A DNA stretch of 13,108 nucleotides from a bacterium (GTDB lineage Bacteria; BMS3Abin14), in the NCBI GenBank assembly GCA_020350725.1, contig CP070719.1:2244801-2257908 (forward strand), read 5' to 3'. Below the pieces are notes generated by a model. The model was not told the DNA's origin, ran no database searches, and was given only the letters and a program-made list of their open reading frames with translations. Of the stretch, positions 6,939-13,108 are shown piece after piece (within the stretch, counting starts at the first letter, position 1; each line of letters opens with the position of its first letter). Position numbers and translations under genes: made by a program.

Positions 6939-8405
6939 ATGATGAAAGGGCACGCGACCACCTGTATCAACCATCCCGGCAAGCAGGCCCGGCGCAAATG
7001 TTTCCACTGCCTGCTTCCCATCTGTCCCGCCTGCCAGAGGCGGGCTCTGGGCCATATCTTCTGCTCTGCGGGATGCCAGCATCGCTACTGGCTGTCGGAC
7101 ATGGTTCTGCACCTCAAACGCCTATATCTCAGGATCTCCCTCCGCTTCCGGAGGGTGGAGAGGTCATTCCAGAGGGTGGCGGGCGGCGGTCTGCTCAGGA
7201 TCATCTCCCTTTCCCTTCTCGTCCTGATCCTGGCCCAGACCCTCGTCCTCAACGGCATCGTCAGGGACCTTCACGGCAAGCCGGGCGGGGCTCCGGACAT
7301 TGTATTCCGGACGCCTGACCTGGAGATCTTCGCCGAAGGCGGCTGGGTCATCCTGACGGGAAGCGCCCCCGGTTTCTCCACTGCCGTCCTGCTCACCGAC
7401 GGAAGGGAACGGGACGTATGCGCCATAACGGAGGGACATTTCACCTTCAACCTTCGTCCCGAGGATGACGACCACACCGTTCAGGTCCAGGTCTTCGGAG
7501 ACCGCCTTCCCGTCCTCTACACGAGATCCATCCTCCTCCCCGACCAGGGCGAGGTCCTGGGAGCGGTGAGGCCGCAGGACGCCGCCATCGAACCCTCCGG
7601 AGCACCGATCCCTCCAGCCGTCGAACTCCGGGACGAAAAGGATGCCGGCCAGGGGACGGCAGGGACGTCCCCGCTCCCTTCGCCGCACGAGGACTTCAGC
7701 CGGGGCAGTCCGGACCTCCGGAGCGTCGCCATCACCTTTGACGGAGGCAGCTACAGCAACGCTGCCGGGCGCATCCTCGATGTCCTGGGCGAGAGAGGTC
7801 TTAAAGCCACCTTCTTCCTCACCGGGGAGTTCATCAGGAGCTATCCGGAGGTCACCAGACGCATCGCGTCCGAGGGCCACGAGGTGGGAAACCACATGTA
7901 CAGTCACCCCCGCCTCACGACTTTCGCCAGGAACCTGAGGCACGAGGTCCTGCCCGGTGTAAACAGGGATTTCGTTGTCCGGGAACTGAAAAGAAACGAA
8001 GAAGTCTTCGAGGAGCTCACCGGCAGAAAGATGGTCCCGTTCTGGCGGGCGCCCTATGGAGAGCAGAACGAGCAGATTCGGCGCTGGGCCCTGGAGGCGG
8101 GATACCGCCACGTGTCCTGGACCTACGATCCCAAGACGAAGAAAAGCCTCGACTCCCTCGACTGGGTGTCGGACAGTGACTCCGCCCTCTACCTCACCTC
8201 GGATCAGATCGTCAGCAAGATCCTCTCCTTCGACAGGGAAACCGACAGAGGACTGGCGGGGGGGATCGTCCTCCTCCACCTCGGCTCCGAGCGCAAGGTG
8301 GATCCCTTCTATCCCAAGCTCGGTGACCTCATCGATCAACTGGAGGAGAGGGGTTACAGGCTTGGCCTGGTGAGCAACATGCTGGAGGTTCGGGAAGGAG
8401 GATAA
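6939..8405 (+). CDS. Membrane-anchored polysaccharide deacetylase with N-terminal zinc-ribbon (B-box-like) cluster
   Basis: This 488-residue protein has four parts. A cytoplasmic Cys/His cluster comes first (C9, H12, C21, C24, C29, C32, H39, C42, C46, H48), of B-box/double zinc-ribbon type. One transmembrane helix follows (about 85-107). A beta-rich Ig-like segment spans about 125-190. A low-complexity linker then leads to a NodB-type carbohydrate esterase 4 domain (about 262-485). NodB motifs are TFDGGS (266-271), NHMYSHP (H319, H323), WRAPYG (369-374), SWTYD (393-397) and LLHLG (445-449). The second aspartate of the usual TFDDG is glycine, so metal binding may differ. Topology puts the esterase outside the inner membrane, acting on peptidoglycan or an exopolysaccharide. 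No good ribosome-binding site precedes the ATG, but an in-frame stop at 6930 excludes a longer form. Confidence 0.9.
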   Translation: MMKGHATTCINHPGKQARRKCFHCLLPICPACQRRALGHIFCSAGCQHRYWLSDMVLHLKRLYLRISLRFRRVERSFQRVAGGGLLRIISLSLLVLILAQTLVLNGIVRDLHGKPGGAPDIVFRTPDLEIFAEGGWVILTGSAPGFSTAVLLTDGRERDVCAITEGHFTFNLRPEDDDHTVQVQVFGDRLPVLYTRSILLPDQGEVLGAVRPQDAAIEPSGAPIPPAVELRDEKDAGQGTAGTSPLPSPHEDFSRGSPDLRSVAITFDGGSYSNAAGRILDVLGERGLKATFFLTGEFIRSYPEVTRRIASEGHEVGNHMYSHPRLTTFARNLRHEVLPGVNRDFVVRELKRNEEVFEELTGRKMVPFWRAPYGEQNEQIRRWALEAGYRHVSWTYDPKTKKSLDSLDWVSDSDSALYLTSDQIVSKILSFDRETDRGLAGGIVLLHLGSERKVDPFYPKLGDLIDQLEERGYRLGLVSNMLEVREGG

Positions 8406-8521
8406 AGGACCAGCGGCTTCAGGCGGGTGTTTTTTCGTCCTGAGGACAAAGTGCCAAGAGATACGTTCAGCGTGTAAGGGCAAGGGTAAACCGGTGCACT
8501 GATTTCCTCTATTGATTGCCC

Positions 8522-8556
8522 AGTTCTTGATCCTCAGCTCTTAATCCCTGGAACTT
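8522..8556. repeat. Short heptameric block abutting the rmuC stop
   Basis: Five 7-bp words of the AGTTCTT / AGCTCTT / AATCCCT kind run from 8522 to 8556 in one register and end on the rmuC stop codon (8555-8557). The 149-bp gap between the convergent deacetylase and rmuC genes contains no convincing terminator. The only hairpin, GTCCTGAGGAC at 8437-8447, has 5-bp arms and no trailing T-run. Confidence 0.5.
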
Positions 8557-9820
8557 AGCCCCGCTTTTTCTCTTCGTCTTCGTCTTTCAGTTCACCGGCC
8601 TGTATGGGCCGGGCGTCCGTGGTGACCTTTTCGATCTCCTTGATCTCGTCCCCGACGCTTATCCCGTAATCCTTGAGGTTCCGCGCCGCGGACAGAACCC
8701 TCATCTCCAGGGACCCCACCGCCTTGTTGTAGGACTTCATCGCCTGCTCCAGGCCATTGCCGACACCCGAGAAATGCCTGGCCAGGGTGCGCAGGCGGTC
8801 ATAGAGAACCTGGCCGAGCTCGCTCACCTTGTGCGCGCTCCGCGCCAGGGACTCCTGCCTCCAGCCGTACGCCACCGCCTTCAGGAGGGAGATGAGGGTG
8901 GTCGGCGTCGCCAGGACGACCCTGCGGTCGACACCGAACTCAATGAGGCCGGGATCCTGCTCCAGAGCCGCGGAAAGCAGATTTTCCCCCGGCATGAACA
9001 TGACGACGAACTCGGTCGTCTCCGGAAGGTGTTCCCAGTATCCCTTGTCGCCCAGGGATCGAATGTGGCTCCTGACGTGCTTGGCGTATGTGTCCAGGTG
9101 GCCCTTTTTCTCCGCCTCATCGTCCGTTTCGACGGCGTTCAGGTAGGCCTCGGCGGAGACCTTGGCGTCGATAATGACCTGCCGCCCCCCCGGGAGATGA
9201 ACCATCATGTCGGGAACCAGACGCCCCCCCTCCGTCGAGACCGACGGCTGCTCGACGAAGTCGTAGTGCTCCCCCATACCCGCCAGCTCCACGACCCTCC
9301 GCAGCTGGATCTCTCCCCACATGCCGCCGATCTTCGGCGAGCGCAGGGCCTTGACCAGCTTAATGGTCTCCGTTTTGAGGGATTCGTGGGCACCGGAGAG
9401 CTGTTTGACCTGGACGAGGAGATCGCCGTACGCCTCCCGTCTTGCCTTCTCCATGTCGGATATCTCGGCGTTCACCCTGTTCAGGGATTCCCTGATGGGC
9501 TCCACCAGGTATTCTACAGCCTTCTGCCTGCCCTCGAGGTCCTTGTCCGCCAGTTCCCTGATATTTTCCAGGGCCTTCCGGGCCTGGTCCAGGAACATCT
9601 GGCTGTTGTCCCTGAGGATATCCGACGACAGCGCCTTGAAACGCTCGCTGAGATTCTCCTTGGCCTCGTCGATGATCCTCACCTTCTCCTCGGTGGATGT
9701 CACCTGGTGTTTCAGTTCGGTCTCGAGGCGGACGATCCTGGTCTTGGCCACCTGCCAGGCGATGACGTATCCGACACCGAAGCCGCCGAGGAGGATGAGG
9801 ATGATGTAGAGCGTGTGCAT
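8555..9820 (-). CDS. rmuC: RmuC family DNA recombination protein
   Basis: The 421-residue protein has an N-terminal membrane helix (about 3-22), a long coiled coil (about 28-160), and the RmuC nuclease-like core. The core carries SPKIGGMWGEIQL (161-173) and YDFVEQ (186-191). The PD-(D/E)XK-type residues are in LVPDMMV (D204) and IIDAKVS (D218, K220). MFMPGENLL and LATPTTLISLLKAVAYGW (303-320) are family signatures. RmuC limits inversions and other rearrangements at short repeats in E. coli, which is of interest beside repeat-rich DNA. The tail is acidic and lysine-rich. The ATG is preceded by GGAGAGGG at about 8 bases. The gene follows the protease gene on the same strand after a 175-bp gap that holds no clear promoter. 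Confidence 0.96.
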   Translation of the reverse strand: MHTLYIILILLGGFGVGYVIAWQVAKTRIVRLETELKHQVTSTEEKVRIIDEAKENLSERFKALSSDILRDNSQMFLDQARKALENIRELADKDLEGRQKAVEYLVEPIRESLNRVNAEISDMEKARREAYGDLLVQVKQLSGAHESLKTETIKLVKALRSPKIGGMWGEIQLRRVVELAGMGEHYDFVEQPSVSTEGGRLVPDMMVHLPGGRQVIIDAKVSAEAYLNAVETDDEAEKKGHLDTYAKHVRSHIRSLGDKGYWEHLPETTEFVVMFMPGENLLSAALEQDPGLIEFGVDRRVVLATPTTLISLLKAVAYGWRQESLARSAHKVSELGQVLYDRLRTLARHFSGVGNGLEQAMKSYNKAVGSLEMRVLSAARNLKDYGISVGDEIKEIEKVTTDARPIQAGELKDEDEEKKRG

Positions 9821-9995
9821 CGTTTTTCCCTCTCCTGCATGCGAAGGGCTCGATATGAGACGGCCTTTCCCGGCCGCGGCACTCGAGGGGGATCCGGCTG
9901 ATGCCGGCTTTCGGAGGACCAGAATACAGGATTACCGGGGAAAGCGGAATGCGATATTGGAAGCAGGAACAGCCGAAGGACGTCTCAAAGCCGCT

Positions 9996-11540
9996 TCATT
10001 CCGCCTGCCGTCTTCTGTCTCCTGTCTCCTGTTTTAAATCCTCGCTCCTGTCCTCAGGGATGCCATACCTCCCCAGGACATCGGTCGTTTTCGATGCGGC
10101 CTCCTGGAGATCAAGGACGAGGACCCTGCCGCTTTCCGCCTCGATCCGCAGCCAGGGATCCGCAGAGGATTCGATGATCCGGACCAGATCGGGCAGATCA
10201 CGGGGAACTTCACCCTGCACCGTGTTGACGATGGCGTCCTGCCAGCCCTGATATCCTCTTGTCAGGGGGGTGGCCAGGACCTTGGAAAGCAGGACGACCT
10301 GTCTTCTCTCGGCGGTCTTCAGGTTCCGGTAGCTCACGTAATAGCTGAAATCGGGCGGCATGTGTTTAAACAGCCTCAGGTAGTCGACGCTGAGGGGTTG
10401 AAAAACCAGCCCGCCGAAGATGTAGTAGCTGGGGGGGACGTCGAAACCGGGCCGCGGCACGAGGTCCGCCTCGTCCCTCAGGGATATCACTTCCTCGATT
10501 CTCCTCCCGTCCCGGAGAATGGACAGGGTTGCCCTGTCACCCACCTGTTTGGACTGGATGAGGTACCCGAAGTGGAGCCGGTTATTTTCCCTCCACGGGA
10601 CGGACAGATCCTCGGCGACGGGGATCCCGTCGATCCTGAGGAGGACATCCCCGGCCCGAAGGGTTCCGTTGGCGCTGCTCCCGAAATTGACTCCGGTGAC
10701 GAGAACGCCCGTCTCCCCATCGGCCAGGCCGAGGGCCCTGCGGAGGCTCGGATTCTCGATGGCCTGGTAGGTCACCCCGAGGGAAGGGAAGCCGTCGAAA
10801 CGGCCGTCCCGGACATCCTCGAAGAAATGGTCGATGACCGACGCCGGGACCATGAAGCCCACGTTCTCGGCAGACCGGATGGACTGGGCGGCGATACCCA
10901 CCATCTTTCCCCCCGAGATAACCGGGCCGCCGCTGTTGCCCGGGTTGATGGCCGCGTCGATCTGGACCAGGAGAAGCGGCCTCCTGGAATGGGCATAGCG
11001 GCTCACCTCGATCCGCGACACGATCCCCTCGGTGACGGAGATGGTCTCCCCTCCCAGGGGAAAACCGTAGACGGTCACGGAATCGCGGATGAGTGAGGTC
11101 GTTCCCAGTTTGACCGGGACGGCACCCTCGAAGAAGTCCTTGTCGTCCACGGAGAGGATCGCCAGGTCACAGTCGTGTCCGACGTACTCCACTCCTGCCT
11201 CAAAGCGGCGCGTGGTCCCTTCCCGCTTTACCTCGACGTTCACCTGGTTGGCCACCACGTGGGCGTTGGTCAGGATCCTGTTTCCCTCGATGACGACGCC
11301 CGAACCGCTGGTGGAAGTGATGCCGAGTTTCTGCCAGGGGTTGCGGACGTCCGGCGGATTGGATCGGGTGTAGACTTTGACAAGGCTCCGGCGGACCTCC
11401 TCGAACTCCGCGTCCCTGCCGGCGAGGGCCGTTGACGTCGGGCCGGCGGCGGTCACGATAAAGACGGCCAGGGGGATCAGCAGGGTCGTTGGGCGGATGC
11501 CGGTAACAGCCTTCCGTGTTTTCTTCATCGTCATCCTCAT
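9996..11540 (-). CDS. Periplasmic trypsin-like serine protease with PDZ domains (DegP/DEG9-like)
   Basis: This 514-residue precursor has a signal peptide with a likely cleavage after ALA (38-40). The trypsin-like domain contains the full catalytic triad: H94 (TNAHVV), D125 (CDLAIL) and S203 (NPGNSGGP). A PDZ domain covers about 250-355. The following region (about 358-475, with YYIFGGLVF and PLSVDYL) resembles the third-PDZ-like domain of the plant DEG9 type rather than the second PDZ of E. coli DegP. Methionines at 1, 3 and 5 are all possible starts. M5 (11526-11528) has AGG six bases ahead and gives a typical MKKTRK signal peptide. The role is probably envelope protein quality control. The last dozen residues (about 502-514) are encoded by heptameric repeat DNA, so the original tail may have been shorter. 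Confidence 0.93.
   Translation of the reverse strand: MRMTMKKTRKAVTGIRPTTLLIPLAVFIVTAAGPTSTALAGRDAEFEEVRRSLVKVYTRSNPPDVRNPWQKLGITSTSGSGVVIEGNRILTNAHVVANQVNVEVKREGTTRRFEAGVEYVGHDCDLAILSVDDKDFFEGAVPVKLGTTSLIRDSVTVYGFPLGGETISVTEGIVSRIEVSRYAHSRRPLLLVQIDAAINPGNSGGPVISGGKMVGIAAQSIRSAENVGFMVPASVIDHFFEDVRDGRFDGFPSLGVTYQAIENPSLRRALGLADGETGVLVTGVNFGSSANGTLRAGDVLLRIDGIPVAEDLSVPWRENNRLHFGYLIQSKQVGDRATLSILRDGRRIEEVISLRDEADLVPRPGFDVPPSYYIFGGLVFQPLSVDYLRLFKHMPPDFSYYVSYRNLKTAERRQVVLLSKVLATPLTRGYQGWQDAIVNTVQGEVPRDLPDLVRIIESSADPWLRIEAESGRVLVLDLQEAASKTTDVLGRYGIPEDRSEDLKQETGDRRRQAE
10003..10037. repeat. Heptameric GTCTCCT block inside the 3' end of the protease gene
   Basis: In-register 7-bp words (GTCTTCT, GTCTCCT twice, GTTTTAA) run from 10010 to 10037, preceded by a diverged word at 10003. 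On the minus strand they encode the last residues of the protease (QETGDRRRQ) before the TGA at 9996-9998. Other heptamer blocks in the window lie outside genes, so this one probably moved or grew into the gene end. Confidence 0.6.
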
Positions 11541-11612
11541 GGCAGCGGCTTTGACAGGATCAGTGGCGGGTTTGTCCGGCAGCGGAATAACCGCACGAAC
11601 TCACTCTGGCAC

Positions 11613-11641
11613 GTAATAAACCATTGGACGCCGGCGGTCAA
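11613..11641 (-). promoter_or_regulatory. Sigma-70-type promoter of the protease gene
   Basis: On the minus strand TTGACC (11636-11641, five of six consensus bases) is separated by 17 bases from TATTAC (11613-11618, four of six). Transcription would start near 11606, leaving a leader of about 65 bases before the protease ATG. It lies at the edge of the repeat block. Confidence 0.55.
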
Positions 11642-11664
11642 GGAGGAGGAGGGAGAAGTTTATG

Positions 11665-11812
11665 GTCTATAGTTTATAGTCTATAGTCTATTGGTTTGTA
11701 GTTTCCGGTTCACAGTTGGGAAACCGCCGTGATTTGTGATTAGTTAACCAATCCAAAATCCAAAGTCCCAAATCCAAAAGGATCGTTCACAGTTCACCGT
11801 TCACCGTTATAG
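11665..11812. repeat. Degenerate heptameric repeat block C
   Basis: Four GTCTATA-type words (11665-11692) are followed by one 8-bp word. Sixteen heptamers in a single register then run from 11701 to 11812: GTTCACA, a GTTGG/AACCGCC junction, GTGATTN, GTTAACC, AATCCAA/AGTCCCA, and GTTCACN again. The GTTCAC-GTTGG-AACCGCC-GTGATT order matches blocks A and B, more than 11 kb away in the window, in the same orientation. This block and block D fill most of the otherwise gene-free interval 11541-12168. Confidence 0.85.
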
Positions 11813-11844
11813 ATTGCTTCACCTGAGTCTCGGTTCGCCATGAC
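11812..11844 (+). repeat. GATTGCTTC...CGCCATGAC interspersed element, copy 1
   Basis: A 33-bp element begins GATTGCTTC and ends ATGAC. A diverged copy in the same orientation lies at 11973-12004, with most differences being transitions. Similar short elements of the form GATTGCTTCG...CGCAATGAC are familiar between genes in many bacterial genomes. Here they alternate with heptamer blocks. Confidence 0.55.
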
Positions 11845-11894
11845 AACCGCTTTATCTCTCCGCGTCCCCGTATCCCCGCGCCCGTCTATCGCCC

Positions 11895-11953
11895 CCTCGC
11901 AATTACTGTGGCCCTCTTTGGCGCTGCCCGCAGGGGCGCTTCTGTGTCCTGTA
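11895..11953. repeat. Conserved hairpin element, copy 2
   Basis: The flank AATTACTGTGGCCCTCT (11901-11917) and the right flank CTGTGTCCT (11942-11950) repeat those of copy 1 at 237-293. Between them GCGC (11921-11924) pairs with GCGC (11936-11939), and CCC (11927-11929) pairs with GGG (11933-11935), around a 3-base loop. The insert has the same length as in copy 1 but a different stem sequence. Confidence 0.65.
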
Positions 11954-11972
11954 TAGTCAAGGATTGTTTCGG

Positions 11973-12004
11973 GATCGCTTCGCCTGGGTATGGCTCGCGA
12001 TGAC
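11973..12004 (+). repeat. GATTGCTTC...CGCCATGAC interspersed element, copy 2
   Basis: This is a diverged 32-bp copy of the element at 11812-11844, beginning GATCGCTTC and ending CGCGATGAC. It lies between the second hairpin element and heptamer block D. Confidence 0.5.
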
Positions 12005-12035
12005 GGTGCAGGCGCAGGACTGCTGTGGTCTCAAA

Positions 12036-12126
12036 TTTTGGACTTTGGATTAATTTCTAATGTTCCAATTTCTAATGCTCTAATGCTCTGCTTCTGAACC
12101 GTGAACTGTGAACGGTGAACGGTGAA
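12036..12126. repeat. Degenerate heptameric repeat block D (inverted relative to C)
   Basis: Thirteen 7-bp words keep one register from 12036 to 12126: TTTTGGA/CTTTGGA, then CTAATG-type words, then CCGTGAA, CTGTGAA and CGGTGAA words. GTGAAC is the reverse complement of the GTTCAC words of blocks A-C, and TTTGGA mirrors TCCAAA of block C. Blocks C and D therefore form an imperfect inverted repeat around about 220 bp. The block ends about 40 bp after the stop of the haem sensor gene. Confidence 0.8.
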
Positions 12127-12168
12127 GAATTTTTTTGGATTACCCCGGTTTCCTCTGTAGACCTTGAC

Positions 12169-12897
12169 CTATTCTTTCACCTTCGCGGTCTCGATCTGGA
12201 AGGCGAACATGAGTCCGGCGATGAGGACCAGTCCCATGACCCAGATCCCGAAGTAGACCGCCTGCGTGAACTTCCTCCCGGAGGCATCCTCGTCGATGAT
12301 GGATGTCAGGGGGAAGCTGACACTGATACCGCCCCGGATGCCGCCGAGAATGGCTCCGGGAGAGCCGTGACATCCCAGGCACGCTTCCTCGACGATGAGG
12401 GGGCGCATAAACCGGAAATGAGTCCTTCCGGAACCGTCGGTGGTCGCATCCACGAAGAGGTCCCGCCCCTGCTCAAATTTTCTCAGGGCCTCCGCCTCCC
12501 AGGGCACGGGGGAGTTGGCGGGCCGGATCGGATCCAGGCTGGTAATGCGTATGACGGCCCCCCTCTTGCGCATGGATATCTCGGACACCTGACGGGTCAT
12601 GTAGGCCGGATTGATTAGCGTTAACAGGGAACCATCCTGAGACACCACATCCCTTTCCGGAACCGTCAGAAAGGGATTGGGGGGGTTATCCTCATCCACC
12701 AGGACATACACGCCGCCGTGGTCGGCGTTCCACTGCCGGAAATCGACGATCTGTTGATAGAGAGCCTGAGCATGGTTGACCGCAATCCGCCGAGCCTCCC
12801 GCTCATCCTGCCAGACCTCGAGACGGAAGATCATGAACAGGAGGACCGTCCAGATGATCATCAGCGTCAGGGCAAGATAACGCAGCAGCCTTGCCAA
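12169..12897 (-). CDS. Tll0287-like (DUF3365) membrane haem c sensor protein
   Basis: The 242-residue protein has an N-terminal membrane helix (about 6-25), an extracytoplasmic domain of Tll0287-like/DUF3365 type, and a second membrane helix (about 214-234). The domain carries one c-type haem motif, CLGCH (C173, C176, H177), and the preceding FRFMRPL segment typical of the family. In many relatives a HAMP domain and a histidine kinase or methyl-accepting domain follow. Here the protein stops eight residues after the second helix, and the next DNA in frame shows no HAMP-like sequence. It is therefore either a stand-alone redox/gas-sensing membrane protein or a remnant. The start is TTG, chosen because GGAGGGGG lies 7-8 bases upstream and the first helix begins directly after it. 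Confidence 0.88.
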   Translation of the reverse strand: MARLLRYLALTLMIIWTVLLFMIFRLEVWQDEREARRIAVNHAQALYQQIVDFRQWNADHGGVYVLVDEDNPPNPFLTVPERDVVSQDGSLLTLINPAYMTRQVSEISMRKRGAVIRITSLDPIRPANSPVPWEAEALRKFEQGRDLFVDATTDGSGRTHFRFMRPLIVEEACLGCHGSPGAILGGIRGGISVSFPLTSIIDEDASGRKFTQAVYFGIWVMGLVLIAGLMFAFQIETAKVKE

Positions 12898-12955
12898 GGA
12901 ACACCCCCCTCCACGCCGGACTTCTTATTGTCGCTGTCCGGCGGGATTCCCTATA

Positions 12956-12983
12956 ATTATAGCAGAAAGGGGGCTATTGGGAA
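12956..12983 (-). promoter_or_regulatory. Promoter of the haem sensor gene
   Basis: On the minus strand a perfect TATAAT (12956-12961) lies 16 bases after TTCCCA (12978-12983), giving a leader of about 50 bases before the TTG start. The -10 sits in the 12-bp palindrome CTATAATTATAG (12951-12962). The -35 sits in the left arm of a longer palindrome at 12974-12997. Confidence 0.5.
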
Positions 12984-12997
12984 TTTTTTCTCAATAG
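12974..12997. promoter_or_regulatory. Palindrome overlapping the -35 of the haem sensor promoter
   Basis: CTATTGGGAA (12974-12983) and TTCTCAATAG (12988-12997) form 10-bp arms with one mismatch around a TTTT centre. It overlaps the candidate -35, so a regulator binding site is likely. It also lies 13 bp after the stop of the partial upstream gene, but lacks the U-tract of a terminator. Confidence 0.4.
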
Positions 12998-13010
12998 GCG
13001 TCCTGACAAC

Positions 13011-13106
13011 TTAGCCAACATGGGGATGCTCCTCAACCAGGCGCCGGACCTCCCGGAGGTTGAAGGACGTCTCGAGAGCTTCTCCACACCACCTGCTGCA
13101 TCGGTT
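13011..13106 (-). CDS. C-terminal end of an unrecognised protein (partial)
   Basis: On the minus strand one frame is open from the window edge to a TAA at 13011-13013, giving 31 residues. They begin with a CSRWC segment and end LREVRRLVEEHPHVG. The amphipathic end and the codon third-base GC content (22 of 31) look like real coding sequence, and the orientation matches the downstream haem sensor gene. The opposite strand is also open from an ATG at 13020, but without a ribosome-binding site. Too little is visible to assign a family. Confidence 0.4.
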   Translation of the reverse strand, partial: NRCSRWCGEALETSFNLREVRRLVEEHPHVG

Positions 13107-13108
13107 GA

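Noticed and set aside
8437-8447. Hairpin GTCCTGAGGAC as terminator between the convergent genes
   Set aside because: The arms are only 5 bp and no T-run follows on either strand; the nearby T-run at 8430-8435 precedes the hairpin on the plus strand.
9894-9907. CCGGC-TGAT-GCCGG hairpin between the protease and rmuC genes
   Set aside because: The stem is short, has no U-tract, and is of a kind expected by chance in GC-rich DNA.
11607-11622. Plus-strand TGGCACG resembling a sigma-54 -24 element
   Set aside because: The expected -12 GC at the correct spacing is absent (AC instead), and no plus-strand gene follows.
13020-13108. Plus-strand ATG frame open to the right edge
   Set aside because: No ribosome-binding site, and the minus-strand frame over the same bases looks more protein-like. 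Not fully excluded.

Overview
The window is a GC-rich bacterial chromosomal segment with eight complete protein genes and one partial gene running off the right edge. No rRNA, tRNA, CRISPR array, transposase or phage gene was found. A multihaem-type sensor domain, an FHA-containing sigma-54 activator, an LsrF homologue, a B-box-like zinc cluster joined to a polysaccharide deacetylase, and abundant short-period intergenic repeats together suggest a Gram-negative environmental bacterium, most likely of the Desulfobacterota (former Deltaproteobacteria) or a neighbouring phylum. This placement is inference from gene content only.

Layout. Positions 1-472 are a gene-free block of short-period repeats. 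From 6732 down to 473 lies a minus-strand cluster: an LsrF-type class I aldolase/thiolase, an NAD-type zinc alcohol dehydrogenase, a 256-bp gap with a sigma-54-like promoter, a class II (fuculose-phosphate type) aldolase, an FHA/sigma-54 activator, and a membrane protein with an embedded spermidine-synthase-like domain. The last three genes are tightly coupled (1-bp gap, then ATGA overlap). Divergent from lsrF is a plus-strand membrane-anchored polysaccharide deacetylase (6939-8405). It converges on a minus-strand pair, a DegP/DEG9-like protease (9996-11540) followed by rmuC (8555-9820). Positions 11541-12168 are a second repeat-rich gene-free block. Then come a minus-strand Tll0287-like (DUF3365) c-type haem membrane protein (12169-12897, TTG start) and the C-terminal end of another minus-strand gene at the right edge.

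How the genes may work together. The aldolase, dehydrogenase and LsrF genes look like a small catabolic module for phosphorylated deoxy-pentose or AI-2-like compounds. The co-transcribed sigma-54 activator, with an FHA input domain, is a plausible regulator of that module through the sigma-54-like site at 4698-4715. The remaining genes (envelope deacetylase, periplasmic protease, RmuC, haem sensor) are ordinary envelope, quality-control and DNA-maintenance functions.

The most unusual signal is in the non-coding DNA. Long stretches are built of many different 7-bp words that keep a common 7-bp register for up to about 22 units. The same word order recurs in separate copies, one pair of blocks is inverted, and short blocks abut or enter the 3' ends of genes.
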